Below are positions 49,353 to 58,064 of a stretch of DNA of 64,000 bases, piece by piece. The first letter of the stretch is position 1. Every line of letters starts with the position of its first letter. A program made the position numbers and the translations under genes. Source of the DNA: Limisphaerales bacterium (GTDB lineage: Bacteria > Verrucomicrobiota > Verrucomicrobiia > Limisphaerales > AAA164-E04); contig JAMASS010000008.1 in assembly GCA_024761205.1 (NCBI GenBank), forward strand, positions 62,001-126,000, written 5' to 3'. Below the pieces are notes generated by a model that saw only the letters and a program-made list of their open reading frames with translations, was not told the DNA's origin and did not search any database.

Positions 49353-49502
49353 GTGCTTCACGGGGAGGCGGTGATGATGTCTTCAAAATTGTAGGTGAGG
49401 TTTAGGAACGATTGCCACTTTGGTTCGTTGTGGTGGTGTCTTCGCTTGGGACTAGCGGCTCCGTTTAAGTATCGCGTTTTGGAAGGTAAAAAGGGAAATT
49501 TT

Positions 49503-49531
49503 TTGCCCCGGCAGAGGACCTGGATTATATT
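49503..49531 (+). promoter_or_regulatory. candidate sigma-70 promoter of the tol operon
   Basis: TTGCCC (49503-49508) and TATATT (49526-49531) are 17 bases apart, about 40 bases upstream of the tolQ start. This is the best sigma-70-like match before the operon. It is read by eye only. Confidence 0.4.
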
Positions 49532-49567
49532 CTTTTATTCTTGTACCAAGTGTTTTACCGACTCTGA

Positions 49568-50287
49568 ATGAACGCTTCATTGCTACTGATGTCTTCCGAA
49601 TTCGAGCTGATTTTCATTTGGAATCAGGCGCGACCGGAGGGGAAAGCGATCATCGTTCTTCTAATTTTGTTTTCGATTTTCGCTTGGGCGGTCATGGCGT
49701 CTAAGGCAATGCAGATGCGTCGGGCGTGTCACTTGAATGGCTTGTTCGATCAGGAATTTCGAGGACAGAAAGGCTTGCTCTCGATTTTTAATCAGGGGAT
49801 TCCGGTGGATGGGTGTCCGCTCTACTCTGTTTATGAGTCAGGCTGCCGGGAACTGCAACTGGGGATCAAACGTGCTAGAGAGAGGCACCCGGAAAGCGGT
49901 GAGAAGGTGAGACTCAAGAGTATCAAGCATGTCAAGCATGCCTTGGAGCGGGCCGTTTCCCAGGAATCGCTCCAGCTCGAGTCGGGGCTCATTTTATTGG
50001 CGATCGCGGTCAGCGGAGCCCCATTCCTGGGTTTGTTGGGCACGGTTTGGGGGGTGATGAGCACTTTTGCCGAAGTCGCGCAGGCGGGGAATGCTCAGTT
50101 GACGACCATGGCACCAGGGGTGGCGGCCGCTCTGGTGACCACGGTGGCTGGCCTGTTGGTGGCGATACCATCGATGTTCGGCTACAATTGGTTGGTGCAT
50201 CATTTGCGGGTGCTCACGGTGGATATGGATAATTTCGCTCATGAGCTGGCCTCAAAAATTGAGATCGAGTTCCTGAATGATGTCTAA
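49568..50287 (+). CDS. tolQ: TolQ/ExbB-type proton channel subunit
   Basis: This 239-residue inner-membrane protein has three helices: IIVLLILFSIFAWAVM near 31, LLAIAVSGAPFLGLLGTVWG near 140-160, and a third around VAAALVTTVAGLLVAIPSMF near 182-201. GLLGTVWGVMSTF and the preceding APFLG are the conserved TolQ/ExbB pore segment. With TolR it uses the proton gradient to drive TolA and keep the outer membrane attached during division. It opens the tolQ-tolR-tolA-tolB-pal operon. Confidence 0.92.
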   Translation: MNASLLLMSSEFELIFIWNQARPEGKAIIVLLILFSIFAWAVMASKAMQMRRACHLNGLFDQEFRGQKGLLSIFNQGIPVDGCPLYSVYESGCRELQLGIKRARERHPESGEKVRLKSIKHVKHALERAVSQESLQLESGLILLAIAVSGAPFLGLLGTVWGVMSTFAEVAQAGNAQLTTMAPGVAAALVTTVAGLLVAIPSMFGYNWLVHHLRVLTVDMDNFAHELASKIEIEFLNDV

Positions 50288-50360
50288 CGTGAGGCTGTGA
50301 GTTTTATCCGCCAGGTTTCTTGACGAACGGATTGTCATTTTGAGTGTCCATAGTTGAAGG

Positions 50361-50777
50361 ATGCGAAGGTTCTCCGATCGGAACGTATTAGTTACGTTGA
50401 GCGATATCAATATCACTCCGTTGCTAGACCTTGCGTTTGTGTTGTTGATCATTTTTATGATCACGACGCCGCTTCTTGATCAAGGAATGGATTTGGAACT
50501 TCCCAAAGGCGGGAGTCCGGATGTGGCTTTGGATCCCGATCAGATCCGGGTGGTGGAAGTGAGTGCTGAGGGGAAGTATCACTTGGACCAAATAGAAATC
50601 GACTTGACTGATTTGTTCGCTGCTTTGGGGAGCGCCTTTCAGGCAGATCCCGGTATTGCTGTCTACTTGCGGGCGGATAAGTCTGTGACGTGGGAATCGG
50701 TGGCGGCGGTCGTGGATCTATTGACCAAGTTGGGTATCCCCAATGTATCGATGCTTACTGAATTCAGTGCCGAGTGA
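50361..50777 (+). CDS. tolR: TolR/ExbD-type proton channel subunit
   Basis: This 138-residue protein has one N-terminal helix with the key aspartate in DINITPLLDLAFVLLIIFMI, the hallmark of TolR/ExbD. The periplasmic domain includes VVEVSAEGKYHLD and YLRADKSVTWESVAAVVDLL. It partners TolQ as stator and sits between tolQ and tolA. Confidence 0.92.
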   Translation: MRRFSDRNVLVTLSDINITPLLDLAFVLLIIFMITTPLLDQGMDLELPKGGSPDVALDPDQIRVVEVSAEGKYHLDQIEIDLTDLFAALGSAFQADPGIAVYLRADKSVTWESVAAVVDLLTKLGIPNVSMLTEFSAE

Positions 50778-50778
50778 C

Positions 50779-51684
50779 ATGAAGCGTTTGCAGAAAAAGT
50801 GTTTCGTTGTTTCTACGGTCATCCATGGCTCGCTGCTGCTGGTGTTTCTGATCGGTCCGGCGTTTCGGAAGGCGCCGGAACGGCAGTTTCGCGTTGCGGA
50901 GATCAACTTAATGTCGTCCGTTGCGATTGAGGCAGCTTTGAGGCAAGTTGCGGAGTCGACCACGGTTGCGCCGGCTCGTGGGCCAATTTTGGTTGAACCC
51001 GAGCCAGTCAACGTTGAAACACCGAAACCCGACCCGGTGCCGGTGAAGCCTCCGCCGATGGTTCAGGAGGTCGTTCATCCTAAGCCGCCTCCCAAGAAGT
51101 CGGAGAAAACCCAGGTTCCGTATCCTCCGAAACCAAAGCCAAAGGATCCGCCGAAGCCCAAGCCTGAAATCAAGATCAACTTTAAGCCAACGAATCAAAA
51201 GACAACGCCCAACCAGGCCAAATTGGAAGCTCAGCGACGGGAAAAACAACGTCAACAAGAGTTGGATGCCCAGCATCAGCGCGAAATGAGCCAAGCTGCT
51301 CTAGATGCGTTGGGGCAGAATCTTTCCAAGCGAGTAGAAGTCAATGCGACCTTAAGCAGTGGTAGTGCTTTAGGAAATTATCGGCTCTGGGTGAAGAATG
51401 CCTATGACCGAGCGTGGGTCGAGCGAGCGTGTGTCGAGCCAATGAGCGTTACACGTTCGCGGTCGATGACAAAGGTCCGAGTAATTGTCAACCTTGACGG
51501 GTCCATTGCTTCGGCCAAGATCATTGGCGCTTCTGGCAGCGCCGAGTTGGACCGGTGGGTTCAGGATGCTCTGCGGCGAGTTCGGAAGAGCGGCATCGGC
51601 AAGAAGCCACCGGCGGGAACCTCCGTGAGGGATCGAACCTTTTTGATTAATTTTAACCTAAAGGATGGACGTATAACCGGATGA
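50779..51684 (+). CDS. tolA: TolA/TonB-like energy transducer
   Basis: This 301-residue protein has an N-terminal helix (VVSTVIHGSLLLVFLIGPAF) with the histidine typical of TonB/TolA. A proline-lysine-rich linker follows (residues about 80-145), then a charged helical part (QRREKQRQQELDAQHQREM). The C-terminal TonB-like fold is seen in VRVIVNLDGSIASAKIIGAS near 235. It spans the periplasm and transmits energy to TolB-Pal. ATG 50779 follows the tolR stop by one base. The frame extends upstream, but that part overlaps tolR. Confidence 0.88.
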   Translation: MKRLQKKCFVVSTVIHGSLLLVFLIGPAFRKAPERQFRVAEINLMSSVAIEAALRQVAESTTVAPARGPILVEPEPVNVETPKPDPVPVKPPPMVQEVVHPKPPPKKSEKTQVPYPPKPKPKDPPKPKPEIKINFKPTNQKTTPNQAKLEAQRREKQRQQELDAQHQREMSQAALDALGQNLSKRVEVNATLSSGSALGNYRLWVKNAYDRAWVERACVEPMSVTRSRSMTKVRVIVNLDGSIASAKIIGASGSAELDRWVQDALRRVRKSGIGKKPPAGTSVRDRTFLINFNLKDGRITG

Positions 51685-52868
51685 GAAGGCCAATGGCGAA
51701 TCGTATTGTGAGAATTTGTTGTGCATTCTGGGGTGGCCTGCTGCTGGCCAAGAGTGGCTGGGCGCAAACGGAAATTGATCTGGAACGAATGCAGTCCAGT
51801 ACGGCGCCGGTTCCAATTGAGCTGGAGGGGTTTTCAGGAGAATCTCGTGATGTTCTGGCCTTTGATCTTGAAGTTATGGGATGGGAAGTTGTGCCGGAGG
51901 GTGCGGGACAATTTGCTTTGATCGGCGGCAATAACGGTGGGCTTCAGGGGAAGTTGGTCGATCGGTTGGGAGGAAGTACCCTTTTTTCGCGGCGCTATGC
52001 AACAGGTACGCTGAGGCAACAGGCTCATGCGTTGGCCAATGCGGTGGTGGAGAAGGTTTTTCGGCAAAAGGGAATCGCCCACACAAAGATCGCCTACAAG
52101 AGTCGAGCGTCGGGGGGCTTTCCGGAGATCTATGTTGCTGACTATGACGGCTATCGAGCGCAAGCCGTGACTCGGGATCGTTCGAATGTTGCTGCTCCCG
52201 CTTGGGTGCCAGGGCGGCTGAAGCTTTTCTACACTTCCTACAAAATGGGCAATCCGGACATTTTCACCCATGATTTATTGTCGGGGCGCCGAGCGGCAGT
52301 GTCGCGGTATGCTGGCCTCAACACGAGTGCGGCCCTGTCGGCTGACGGTAGTCGAATGGCGATGATCTTAAGCAAGGGTGGAAGTCCGGACTTGTATGTG
52401 GCGGATTCGAGTGGGCGCAACTTGAAGCAGTTGACGATGACACGAGAGGAAGAAGCTTGTCCTTGTTGGTCCCCCGACGGTAGTCAGATTTGCTTTACCT
52501 CCGCTGTCGGGGGCGGTGCTCGACTGTATCTCATTAGTCCCGAGGGGAATGGGATGAGGAGGCTTCGAGCGGTTGGGGTGAGCGGTGTGTTCTCCGAGCC
52601 CGACTGGTCACCGGACGGTCAGTGGATTGCCTTCACCGCTCTCATGGGAAGGCAGTTTCATATTTGTGTGGTCTCGGCGGCCGGGGGGGAGGCATCGGTG
52701 CTCTCGCGCGGAGAAGATCCTTCATGGGCACCCAACTCGAGGAACATTGTTTTTATGCGCAAGAAAAACGGGCGCAAGATTTTGTCTATACTTGACGTTT
52801 CTACCAAATGGGTCAAGGATGTCCCGAAAATCACTGGAAACAGTTCGCAGCCAGCCTGGGCGCGTTGA
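51681..52868 (+). CDS. tolB: periplasmic TolB propeller protein
   Basis: This 395-residue protein starts at ATG 51681, overlapping the tolA stop (ATGA). A signal peptide ends at GLLLAKSGWAQ. Residues about 30-150 form the N-terminal alpha/beta domain, and the remainder is a beta propeller with PD40-type blades such as PCWSPDGSQICFTSAVGGG and EPDWSPDGQWIAFTA. It links TolA to Pal in the periplasm. All expected blades appear present. Confidence 0.93.
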   Translation: MRRPMANRIVRICCAFWGGLLLAKSGWAQTEIDLERMQSSTAPVPIELEGFSGESRDVLAFDLEVMGWEVVPEGAGQFALIGGNNGGLQGKLVDRLGGSTLFSRRYATGTLRQQAHALANAVVEKVFRQKGIAHTKIAYKSRASGGFPEIYVADYDGYRAQAVTRDRSNVAAPAWVPGRLKLFYTSYKMGNPDIFTHDLLSGRRAAVSRYAGLNTSAALSADGSRMAMILSKGGSPDLYVADSSGRNLKQLTMTREEEACPCWSPDGSQICFTSAVGGGARLYLISPEGNGMRRLRAVGVSGVFSEPDWSPDGQWIAFTALMGRQFHICVVSAAGGEASVLSRGEDPSWAPNSRNIVFMRKKNGRKILSILDVSTKWVKDVPKITGNSSQPAWAR

Positions 52869-52903
52869 GTTTAATAGACACGGACTATCGTTCAAACAAG
52901 CTG

Positions 52904-53545
52904 ATGAATAAAAACACTCTTTTCAAAGTATCTCTCCTTTTAGTCGTTTTTGTAGCGGTCGCAGGTTGTCGAAAAAAGCCGAAGGGACTGACCCAGATTC
53001 CGGGCAGTGAAGGGGCCATTGTGGGCAGTGGCAATCCGGCTGGGCTGATGGAGGGTTATGACGGATCTGTCCTTGGCGGGGGCGGTCTCTTGAGTGGCGA
53101 TTTGTATCCGGAGGGTTCCGATGTCGCGTTCAGCGATTCGGAGGGGAATGGACAGAGTGCTCTGCCGAATCGAGTCTCCATGGCGGGAACGAGGGAAGAT
53201 CGTGATACGCTCGCTTCGTACACGGTGTATTTTGATTATGATCGTTACTCCATTCCGACCAAGGAGTTGGCTAAGGTGGAGGCGGTCGCCGACTACCTCA
53301 ATGAAGAGAGCGATTCGATGGTTAAAATCGAGGGACACTGTGATGAGCGCGGAACGGAGGAGTACAATCGAGCGCTCGGCGAGCGCCGGGCCTTGTCTGT
53401 TCGTGAAGTCTTGGTTCGGCTTGGTGTTGCCGCGGATCGGGTCACTACGGAGAGTTGGGGTGAGGATCGGCCGGCGGTTGAAGGTGAGACTGAGAGCGCC
53501 TATTCCGAGAACCGACGGGGTGAATTTGTCCTTCTGAGAAGGTGA
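52904..53545 (+). CDS. pal: peptidoglycan-associated lipoprotein Pal
   Basis: This 213-residue lipoprotein has a lipobox VAVAGC after a short helix, giving an acylated cysteine near residue 22. A glycine-rich linker follows, then an OmpA-type peptidoglycan-binding domain (YTVYFDYDRYSIPTKELAKV ... IEGHCDERGTEEYNRALGER). The GHCDERGTxEYN block binds diaminopimelate. ATG 52904 is chosen because it gives the lipoprotein signal; longer frames overlap tolB. It completes the Tol-Pal system. Confidence 0.93.
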   Translation: MNKNTLFKVSLLLVVFVAVAGCRKKPKGLTQIPGSEGAIVGSGNPAGLMEGYDGSVLGGGGLLSGDLYPEGSDVAFSDSEGNGQSALPNRVSMAGTREDRDTLASYTVYFDYDRYSIPTKELAKVEAVADYLNEESDSMVKIEGHCDERGTEEYNRALGERRALSVREVLVRLGVAADRVTTESWGEDRPAVEGETESAYSENRRGEFVLLRR

Positions 53546-53656
53546 AACAATCGTTACTTTAGTTGCACGGACGCGCTACGACTGAGTCGAGGTGGCGGTT
53601 CATTTTGTCCCTTTACTATTCGATACCGGTGAATTAGCGTTGCTTTGGCAGTAGTT

Positions 53657-53983
53657 ATGAATACGATGTTTTTCGCGTTTGTTGGCCTCGGGTGGGGAGA
53701 GATTATGGTAATCTTGGTGGTTATCTTACTTCTCTTTGGAGCCAAAAAACTTCCCGAATTGGCGCGTGGTTTGGGCCAAGGGATTAAGGAGTTCAAGAAG
53801 GCCACTCGCGATGTGCAGAATGATTTGCAGCGTGCCATTGATGATATTGAGCACGATCCCGCACCCCCTACTTCTTCGTATCAATCTTCGAGTCCGGTCG
53901 AATCGCCGCATTCCCCGGATGCTGAACCTTCATCCGTGGCTGAGCCTAGAGCAAACCGTCCAAGGCCTAGAGAAACGGTTTAG
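53657..53983 (+). CDS. tatA: twin-arginine translocase subunit TatA/E
   Basis: This 108-residue protein has an N-terminal helix ([20 protein letters not shown]) directly followed by the amphipathic helix [20 protein letters not shown], the full TatA signature. The rest is a disordered proline-serine-rich tail. It forms the pore part of the pathway exporting folded proteins. tatC follows 14 bases later. Confidence 0.92.
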   Translation: MNTMFFAFVGLGWGEIMVILVVILLLFGAKKLPELARGLGQGIKEFKKATRDVQNDLQRAIDDIEHDPAPPTSSYQSSSPVESPHSPDAEPSSVAEPRANRPRPRETV

Positions 53984-53997
53984 CGTTTCTTTCTTCT

Positions 53998-55023
53998 ATG
54001 TCGGAGTCCGAGAATTCGCCTGAGGTCGGACTGTATCCTGAATGGGACGAGGAAGAGGGCGGCGGTCCGGTTAAGACCTTTCTGGAGCATCTGGAAGATC
54101 TGCGTTGGACGCTGATCAAATGCTTCTCGGCTGTTGTCATCTCGATGGTGTTTTGTTTGGTTGCGAATCCGGTCCTGGTTAGGTTTCTGACTTGGCCATT
54201 GGATCAGGGTGACAAGGCTAGGCTAGCGGGGAGTAGTGACATCAGTATCTATATGGGGGATAAGTACTTGGGGATCCTTCCGGAGTCCATTGTCACAAAT
54301 TCATTTTCGGTGGGGATGAATTCGGCGGCTCGGGTGAATCTTCGCCTTCGGCCGATTGGCACCAATGTGGTTGTAGTGGTTGAGTTGGATTCGACGGAGC
54401 ACAAGGAGCAAGAAAACCGCGCAGTCACCTTGAAGAATTATGGCCCCATCGGCGCTTTTATGGTGGCCTTTAAGTTGATGTTGTACGGGGGATTGGTGAT
54501 TGCTTCGCCCTTGGTGATTTTCTTCATCGGACAGTTCGTGCTTCCAGCCTTGCATATTCATGAAAAGCGTTTCCTCTATCAGACGGCAGGGTTTGGCGCC
54601 TTCCTTTTCTTTTTGGGAGTGGCTTTCTGCTATTTCATCGTGATGCAGGTTGCCTTGAAGGCGGCAGTGCAGTTTTCGCAGTGGATGGGTTTCATGGCTG
54701 ATGAATGGCGTGCGGAGGACTACATCAGCTTTGTTTGCAAATTGATGCTGGTCATGGGGCTGAGCTTTCAGCTGCCGGTGGTGGTGCTCACCATGGTCAA
54801 GGTGGGCTTTCTGGATTACGCTAAGCTGATCAAGTTTCGGCCTTATTGGATTGTCATAAATTTGTTTATTTGTGCTGTGATTACTCCTAGCGGCGACCCA
54901 TTCACCATGGTGCTGATAGCCCTGCCGTTACAATTCCTATATGAGCTGAGCGCCTTCATCTCACGGTTCTGGGAGAAGCGGGACAAGGCGGCTGAAATGA
55001 ACCTTGATAAGCCAAACTCATAG
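53998..55023 (+). CDS. tatC: twin-arginine translocase subunit TatC with enlarged first periplasmic loop
   Basis: This 341-residue protein has the TatC start FLEHLEDLRWTLIKCFSAVV. Its helices are seen near residues 38-60, 150-180, 198-225, 245-270 and 278-310, with HEKRFLYQTAGFGAFLFFLG and ITPSGDPFTMVLIALPLQFL typical of the family. Between helices 1 and 2 lies an extra stretch of about 75 residues (GDKYLGILPESIVTNSFSVG ... NVVVVVELDSTEHKE). TatC is usually 240-260 residues, so this loop is an insertion. TatC binds twin-arginine signal peptides. Confidence 0.92.
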   Translation: MSESENSPEVGLYPEWDEEEGGGPVKTFLEHLEDLRWTLIKCFSAVVISMVFCLVANPVLVRFLTWPLDQGDKARLAGSSDISIYMGDKYLGILPESIVTNSFSVGMNSAARVNLRLRPIGTNVVVVVELDSTEHKEQENRAVTLKNYGPIGAFMVAFKLMLYGGLVIASPLVIFFIGQFVLPALHIHEKRFLYQTAGFGAFLFFLGVAFCYFIVMQVALKAAVQFSQWMGFMADEWRAEDYISFVCKLMLVMGLSFQLPVVVLTMVKVGFLDYAKLIKFRPYWIVINLFICAVITPSGDPFTMVLIALPLQFLYELSAFISRFWEKRDKAAEMNLDKPNS

Positions 55024-55117
55024 AGGGGGATCGGTGATGCGGTCGTCGATTGGTAGACCTAAAACAGTCTTTACAAGAGATGGTTCGGGTCTTAGTGTTA
55101 GAGAAATTTATCCACTT

Positions 55118-55546
55118 ATGAATATTTCTAACATTGCTGTTTGTATTGCGGTGGCGGCGTTTCTGTCGGCCGGTTGTGCGGGTCCAGAGCGGAAACTAGG
55201 CCGGGGTTTGACTAACATTTCCGAAGTTACTCGGTTAGGCGAGTTGCGTCGGTCCATGGAACAAACATCAATCTGGAACAGCCCGGAAGAGGGGATGACG
55301 ACCGGATTCATTCGCGGCGTGAGCGAGACGGCCAAGCGGACGGTCGTTGGTGCCTACGAAGTGATGACGTTTCCTCTTCCCGGGTATGAGCCTATTTTAG
55401 AACCGGAGTATGGTCAATTTCCGGATAACTTCCGGCCGAACTTGATGTCGGATTCAACGTTTGCGACGGACGGTGCTCTGGGATTCAGTGGTGGTGATGT
55501 CGCTCCGTTCCTCCTTGGAAGTCGATTCAAGGTCTTTGACTACTAA
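55118..55546 (+). CDS. exosortase system-associated lipoprotein (TIGR04073-like)
   Basis: This 142-residue protein has a lipoprotein signal (VAAFLSAGC) and a mature part beginning AGPERKLGRGLTNISEVTRL followed by GELRRSMEQT. These blocks match the TIGR04073 family, which occurs in exosortase-bearing Verrucomicrobiota and relatives. Conserved GFIRGVSETAKRTVVGAYEV and FPLPGYEPI follow. The function is unknown. ATG 55118 is chosen for the lipobox; the frame is open to 55004 inside tatC. A strong terminator follows. Confidence 0.8.
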   Translation: MNISNIAVCIAVAAFLSAGCAGPERKLGRGLTNISEVTRLGELRRSMEQTSIWNSPEEGMTTGFIRGVSETAKRTVVGAYEVMTFPLPGYEPILEPEYGQFPDNFRPNLMSDSTFATDGALGFSGGDVAPFLLGSRFKVFDY

Positions 55547-55569
55547 GAGCGAATTTTTTCTTTTGAGGG

Positions 55570-55601
55570 CGCCGACGATGGTTAAGTCGGCGTCTTTTTT
55601 T
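55570..55601 (+). terminator. Rho-independent terminator after the TIGR04073-like gene
   Basis: CGCCGAC (55570-55576) pairs with GTCGGCG (55586-55592) around a 9-base loop, followed by TCTTTTTTT. It ends the tol-tat-TIGR04073 transcript. Confidence 0.85.
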
Positions 55602-55863
55602 ATTCGTGCGGGTGTGGCTTACGAGGGGTGTGGCGAAGGCAACTTTTGATAGGAGGCGTTTTTGTGAAAGACGAAGGTCATGAAAAAGGGGAAGGCGGTG
55701 AAGTATTGCCACACTCCAGGATGCGGTCACGCAATAGTGAACGCGTGGAGCCGTCGGCAGGTTCTGGGGCGCAAAGATGCTTCGCCGCTTTGGCTTTCCT
55801 ATGATGGACTGATGCATGTGCCGCTATTACCACTTTAAATCCCCTCTTTGCTTGCGCCTTGCT

Positions 55864-56745
55864 ATGGAAATCATTCGGTCCGGCTGTAAAATCAATCTTC
55901 TGTTGAATGTGCTGCGTCGTCGCGAGGATGGATTCCACGAATTAGAAACGGTGATGCAGCCACTGTCTTTGTTTGATGAGCTGGAAATCAAACTGGTTGA
56001 TATCCCTGGAATAGAGCTTCAGTGTGATCATCCCCGGGTACCGGTGGGTCCTGAGAATCTGATCTGCCGGGCGGCCAGCCTGTTTCAGGGGGCTACGGGT
56101 CGGCATGATGGGCTGCGGATTCGGCTGAAGAAGAATATCCCTGTGATGGCTGGTGTCGGCGGAGGCAGTGGCAACGCTGCCATGACATTGATAGGCTTGA
56201 ACCGACTCTATGATGGCATGCTTTCGCCGAAGGTGGTCAGCGAGCTGGCCGGACGTTTGGGTTCAGACGTTCCCTTCTTTCTTGGCCACGGTCCGGCAAT
56301 TGCGACTGGTCGCGGGGAAAAGGTCCGACGGGTCTCTCCATTTAGTTTGTTCGAGAACGCCAGTGTCGTTTTGGTTAATCCCGAATTCGGTGTGCCAACG
56401 CCATGGGCCTATCAGAATCTTCGAATCGATCAGGACCAGCAGAACGTGGCGCCAGTTCCGATGGATGGCTTTGTAGCGGCGCTTGAGAGGGGAGATTGGG
56501 TGATGTCGATGCAGGGGCTTTTCAACTCATTAGAACGTCCGATATTTAGGAAGTATCCGATCCTGGAGATGATTCGCTCTGAGTTACTTAAGGCCGGAGC
56601 AGCGGGCGCTCTGGTGTCAGGGAGTGGCGCCATGGTGTTCGGAATCGTTCGCGAGCACGAGTTCGGCGAAGAGGTTAGGGGACGATTCCTAAAGGCCTAC
56701 GGGGATCAATGTTGGAGTACCGTGTTGAATCTGTCCGAGGCGTAG
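55864..56745 (+). CDS. ispE: 4-(cytidine 5'-diphospho)-2-C-methyl-D-erythritol kinase
   Basis: This 293-residue GHMP kinase catalyses the ATP-dependent third-from-last phosphorylation of the non-mevalonate isoprenoid pathway. Motifs are GCKINLLLNVLRRREDGFHE at the start, the ATP-binding VMAGVGGGSGNAAMTL near 99, SDVPFFLGHGPA near 137-148 and VSGSGAMVFGI near 254. ATG 55864 aligns with the family start. It converges on the next minus-strand gene with a 6-base gap. Confidence 0.93.
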   Translation: MEIIRSGCKINLLLNVLRRREDGFHELETVMQPLSLFDELEIKLVDIPGIELQCDHPRVPVGPENLICRAASLFQGATGRHDGLRIRLKKNIPVMAGVGGGSGNAAMTLIGLNRLYDGMLSPKVVSELAGRLGSDVPFFLGHGPAIATGRGEKVRRVSPFSLFENASVVLVNPEFGVPTPWAYQNLRIDQDQQNVAPVPMDGFVAALERGDWVMSMQGLFNSLERPIFRKYPILEMIRSELLKAGAAGALVSGSGAMVFGIVREHEFGEEVRGRFLKAYGDQCWSTVLNLSEA

Positions 56746-56751
56746 GCTGCG

Positions 56752-57414
56752 CTAGTCGAAAGTGATTGCTTCCATCGCTGATTGCAGCTGCGCTTTGATG
56801 GAGGCCCTGGTTTTGGGATCGATGGATCTGGGAACCGAGATGGGATCGGCAGTTCTCACGTTGCAGGTGGTAAAAGGACACGGTATTTGAAATCGGTCCC
56901 AACTCTTGGTGACGAGCTTCGTTTTGAGTTCGTAGCTGACGGGGAGTATGGGGAGGCCGGTAAGCTGTGCCGTTGCGATCACGCCATCTTGCACTTGGTA
57001 TCGGGGGCCTCGGGGACCATCGGGCGTGATCGCAAGAGTCCATCCTTTCCGTGCCCACGTGACCAGTTCCTTGAGGGCTTGGCCGCCTCGGCGCGTACTG
57101 GATCCTCGAACTGGCTGAACATTAAAGTACTTAAGAATCTCGGAAAGCATGGCGCCATCGCGGCTGGCGCTGACTAGGGCGGCTAACCGATGCGATGGAT
57201 AGGGCTTCTTGGCGATGAATCGTTGGTAAAGCGAGAGGCTGAGCGCGAGCCGATTGTGCCAGATGCACACGATCATCGGGTGATCTTGCATTTGCGCTAG
57301 TCGTGCGTCGGTCTCCGCATGTTCATAGCGAAGCGTGCTCGCGAGGAGTCGGATAGATCGGACGATGGCGAAGGCGGTGAGTTTGGCAGCAGCGGTGGCT
57401 GTGTGCGGTTGCAT
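56752..57414 (-). CDS. DUF374 lysophospholipid acyltransferase-like protein
   Basis: This 220-residue protein has IVCIWHNRLALSLSLY near 48 (a variant of the HxxxxD acyltransferase site, here with H-N), LVSASRDGAMLSEILKYF near 80 and VRGSSTRRGGQALKELV near 102. LAITPDGPRGPRYQVQDGVI follows near 126, the signature of DUF374. Relatives are thought to acylate lipid A or phospholipid precursors. It lies 35 bases after ruvA on the same strand and ends 6 bases from ispE. Confidence 0.88.
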   Translation of the reverse strand: MQPHTATAAAKLTAFAIVRSIRLLASTLRYEHAETDARLAQMQDHPMIVCIWHNRLALSLSLYQRFIAKKPYPSHRLAALVSASRDGAMLSEILKYFNVQPVRGSSTRRGGQALKELVTWARKGWTLAITPDGPRGPRYQVQDGVIATAQLTGLPILPVSYELKTKLVTKSWDRFQIPCPFTTCNVRTADPISVPRSIDPKTRASIKAQLQSAMEAITFD

Positions 57415-57449
57415 CAGGTCTGGGTTTCGGCGTTTGGACTTAGGTCGAC

Positions 57450-58046
57450 TTAACTGGTGAGGCTAGCTTTAACGAGTTTATCGAGGTCGACGTCTTTGCC
57501 GAGCATGGTCTGCGCTACTTTCACCCGGTGCGTAGCGTCGGGCTGTTTGTATCCCAGGGAAACAAGCGCTGCAATGGCGTCTCTCATCGTCTGTTCAGCG
57601 GCGTTTGCAGTCTGCCTGCCAGCGGTGGTTTGCCATTCGGCAGGAGCCCCTAGTTTGTCTTTCAGCTCCACGACGATGCGTTCCGCCGTTTTCTTTCCGA
57701 GGCCGGAAATCTGAGAGAGGCGCTTGGTGTTGCCTTCGGCAACAGCTGTCTTGAATTCCGGCGGATTCATGCCGCTGAGCACATTCAGGGCAATCTTGGG
57801 ACCAATACCGGTGACGGTGTTGACGAGGCGAAATAGTTTTCGTTCTTCGGTGGTCGCAAAGCCAAAAAGGATGTGAGCATCATCCCGAATAGCGAGATGG
57901 GTGAAGATCCGAGCGCTTTGTCCCGGAGGCGGCAAGTTGGAAAAGGATGAGGAGGGGATTAAGACTTCGTAGCCTACGCCTTGGACGTCGATGATAACCT
58001 GAGCCGGATTGGATTCAACGATCGTGCCCGAGAGATGAGTAATCAT
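57450..58046 (-). CDS. ruvA: Holliday junction DNA helicase subunit RuvA
   Basis: This 198-residue protein starts MITHLSGTIVESNPAQVIID and has the OB-fold N-domain. The helix-hairpin-helix region contains LVNTVTGIGPKIALNVLSGM near 76 and LSQISGLGKKTAERIVVELK near 109. The C-terminal domain III (AALVSLGYKQPDATHRV) contacts RuvB. It binds four-way junctions during recombination repair. It follows ruvC by 18 bases; ruvB is not in this cluster. Confidence 0.94.
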   Translation of the reverse strand: MITHLSGTIVESNPAQVIIDVQGVGYEVLIPSSSFSNLPPPGQSARIFTHLAIRDDAHILFGFATTEERKLFRLVNTVTGIGPKIALNVLSGMNPPEFKTAVAEGNTKRLSQISGLGKKTAERIVVELKDKLGAPAEWQTTAGRQTANAAEQTMRDAIAALVSLGYKQPDATHRVKVAQTMLGKDVDLDKLVKASLTS

Positions 58047-58064
58047 GCGAATATCGGTCGAGTG

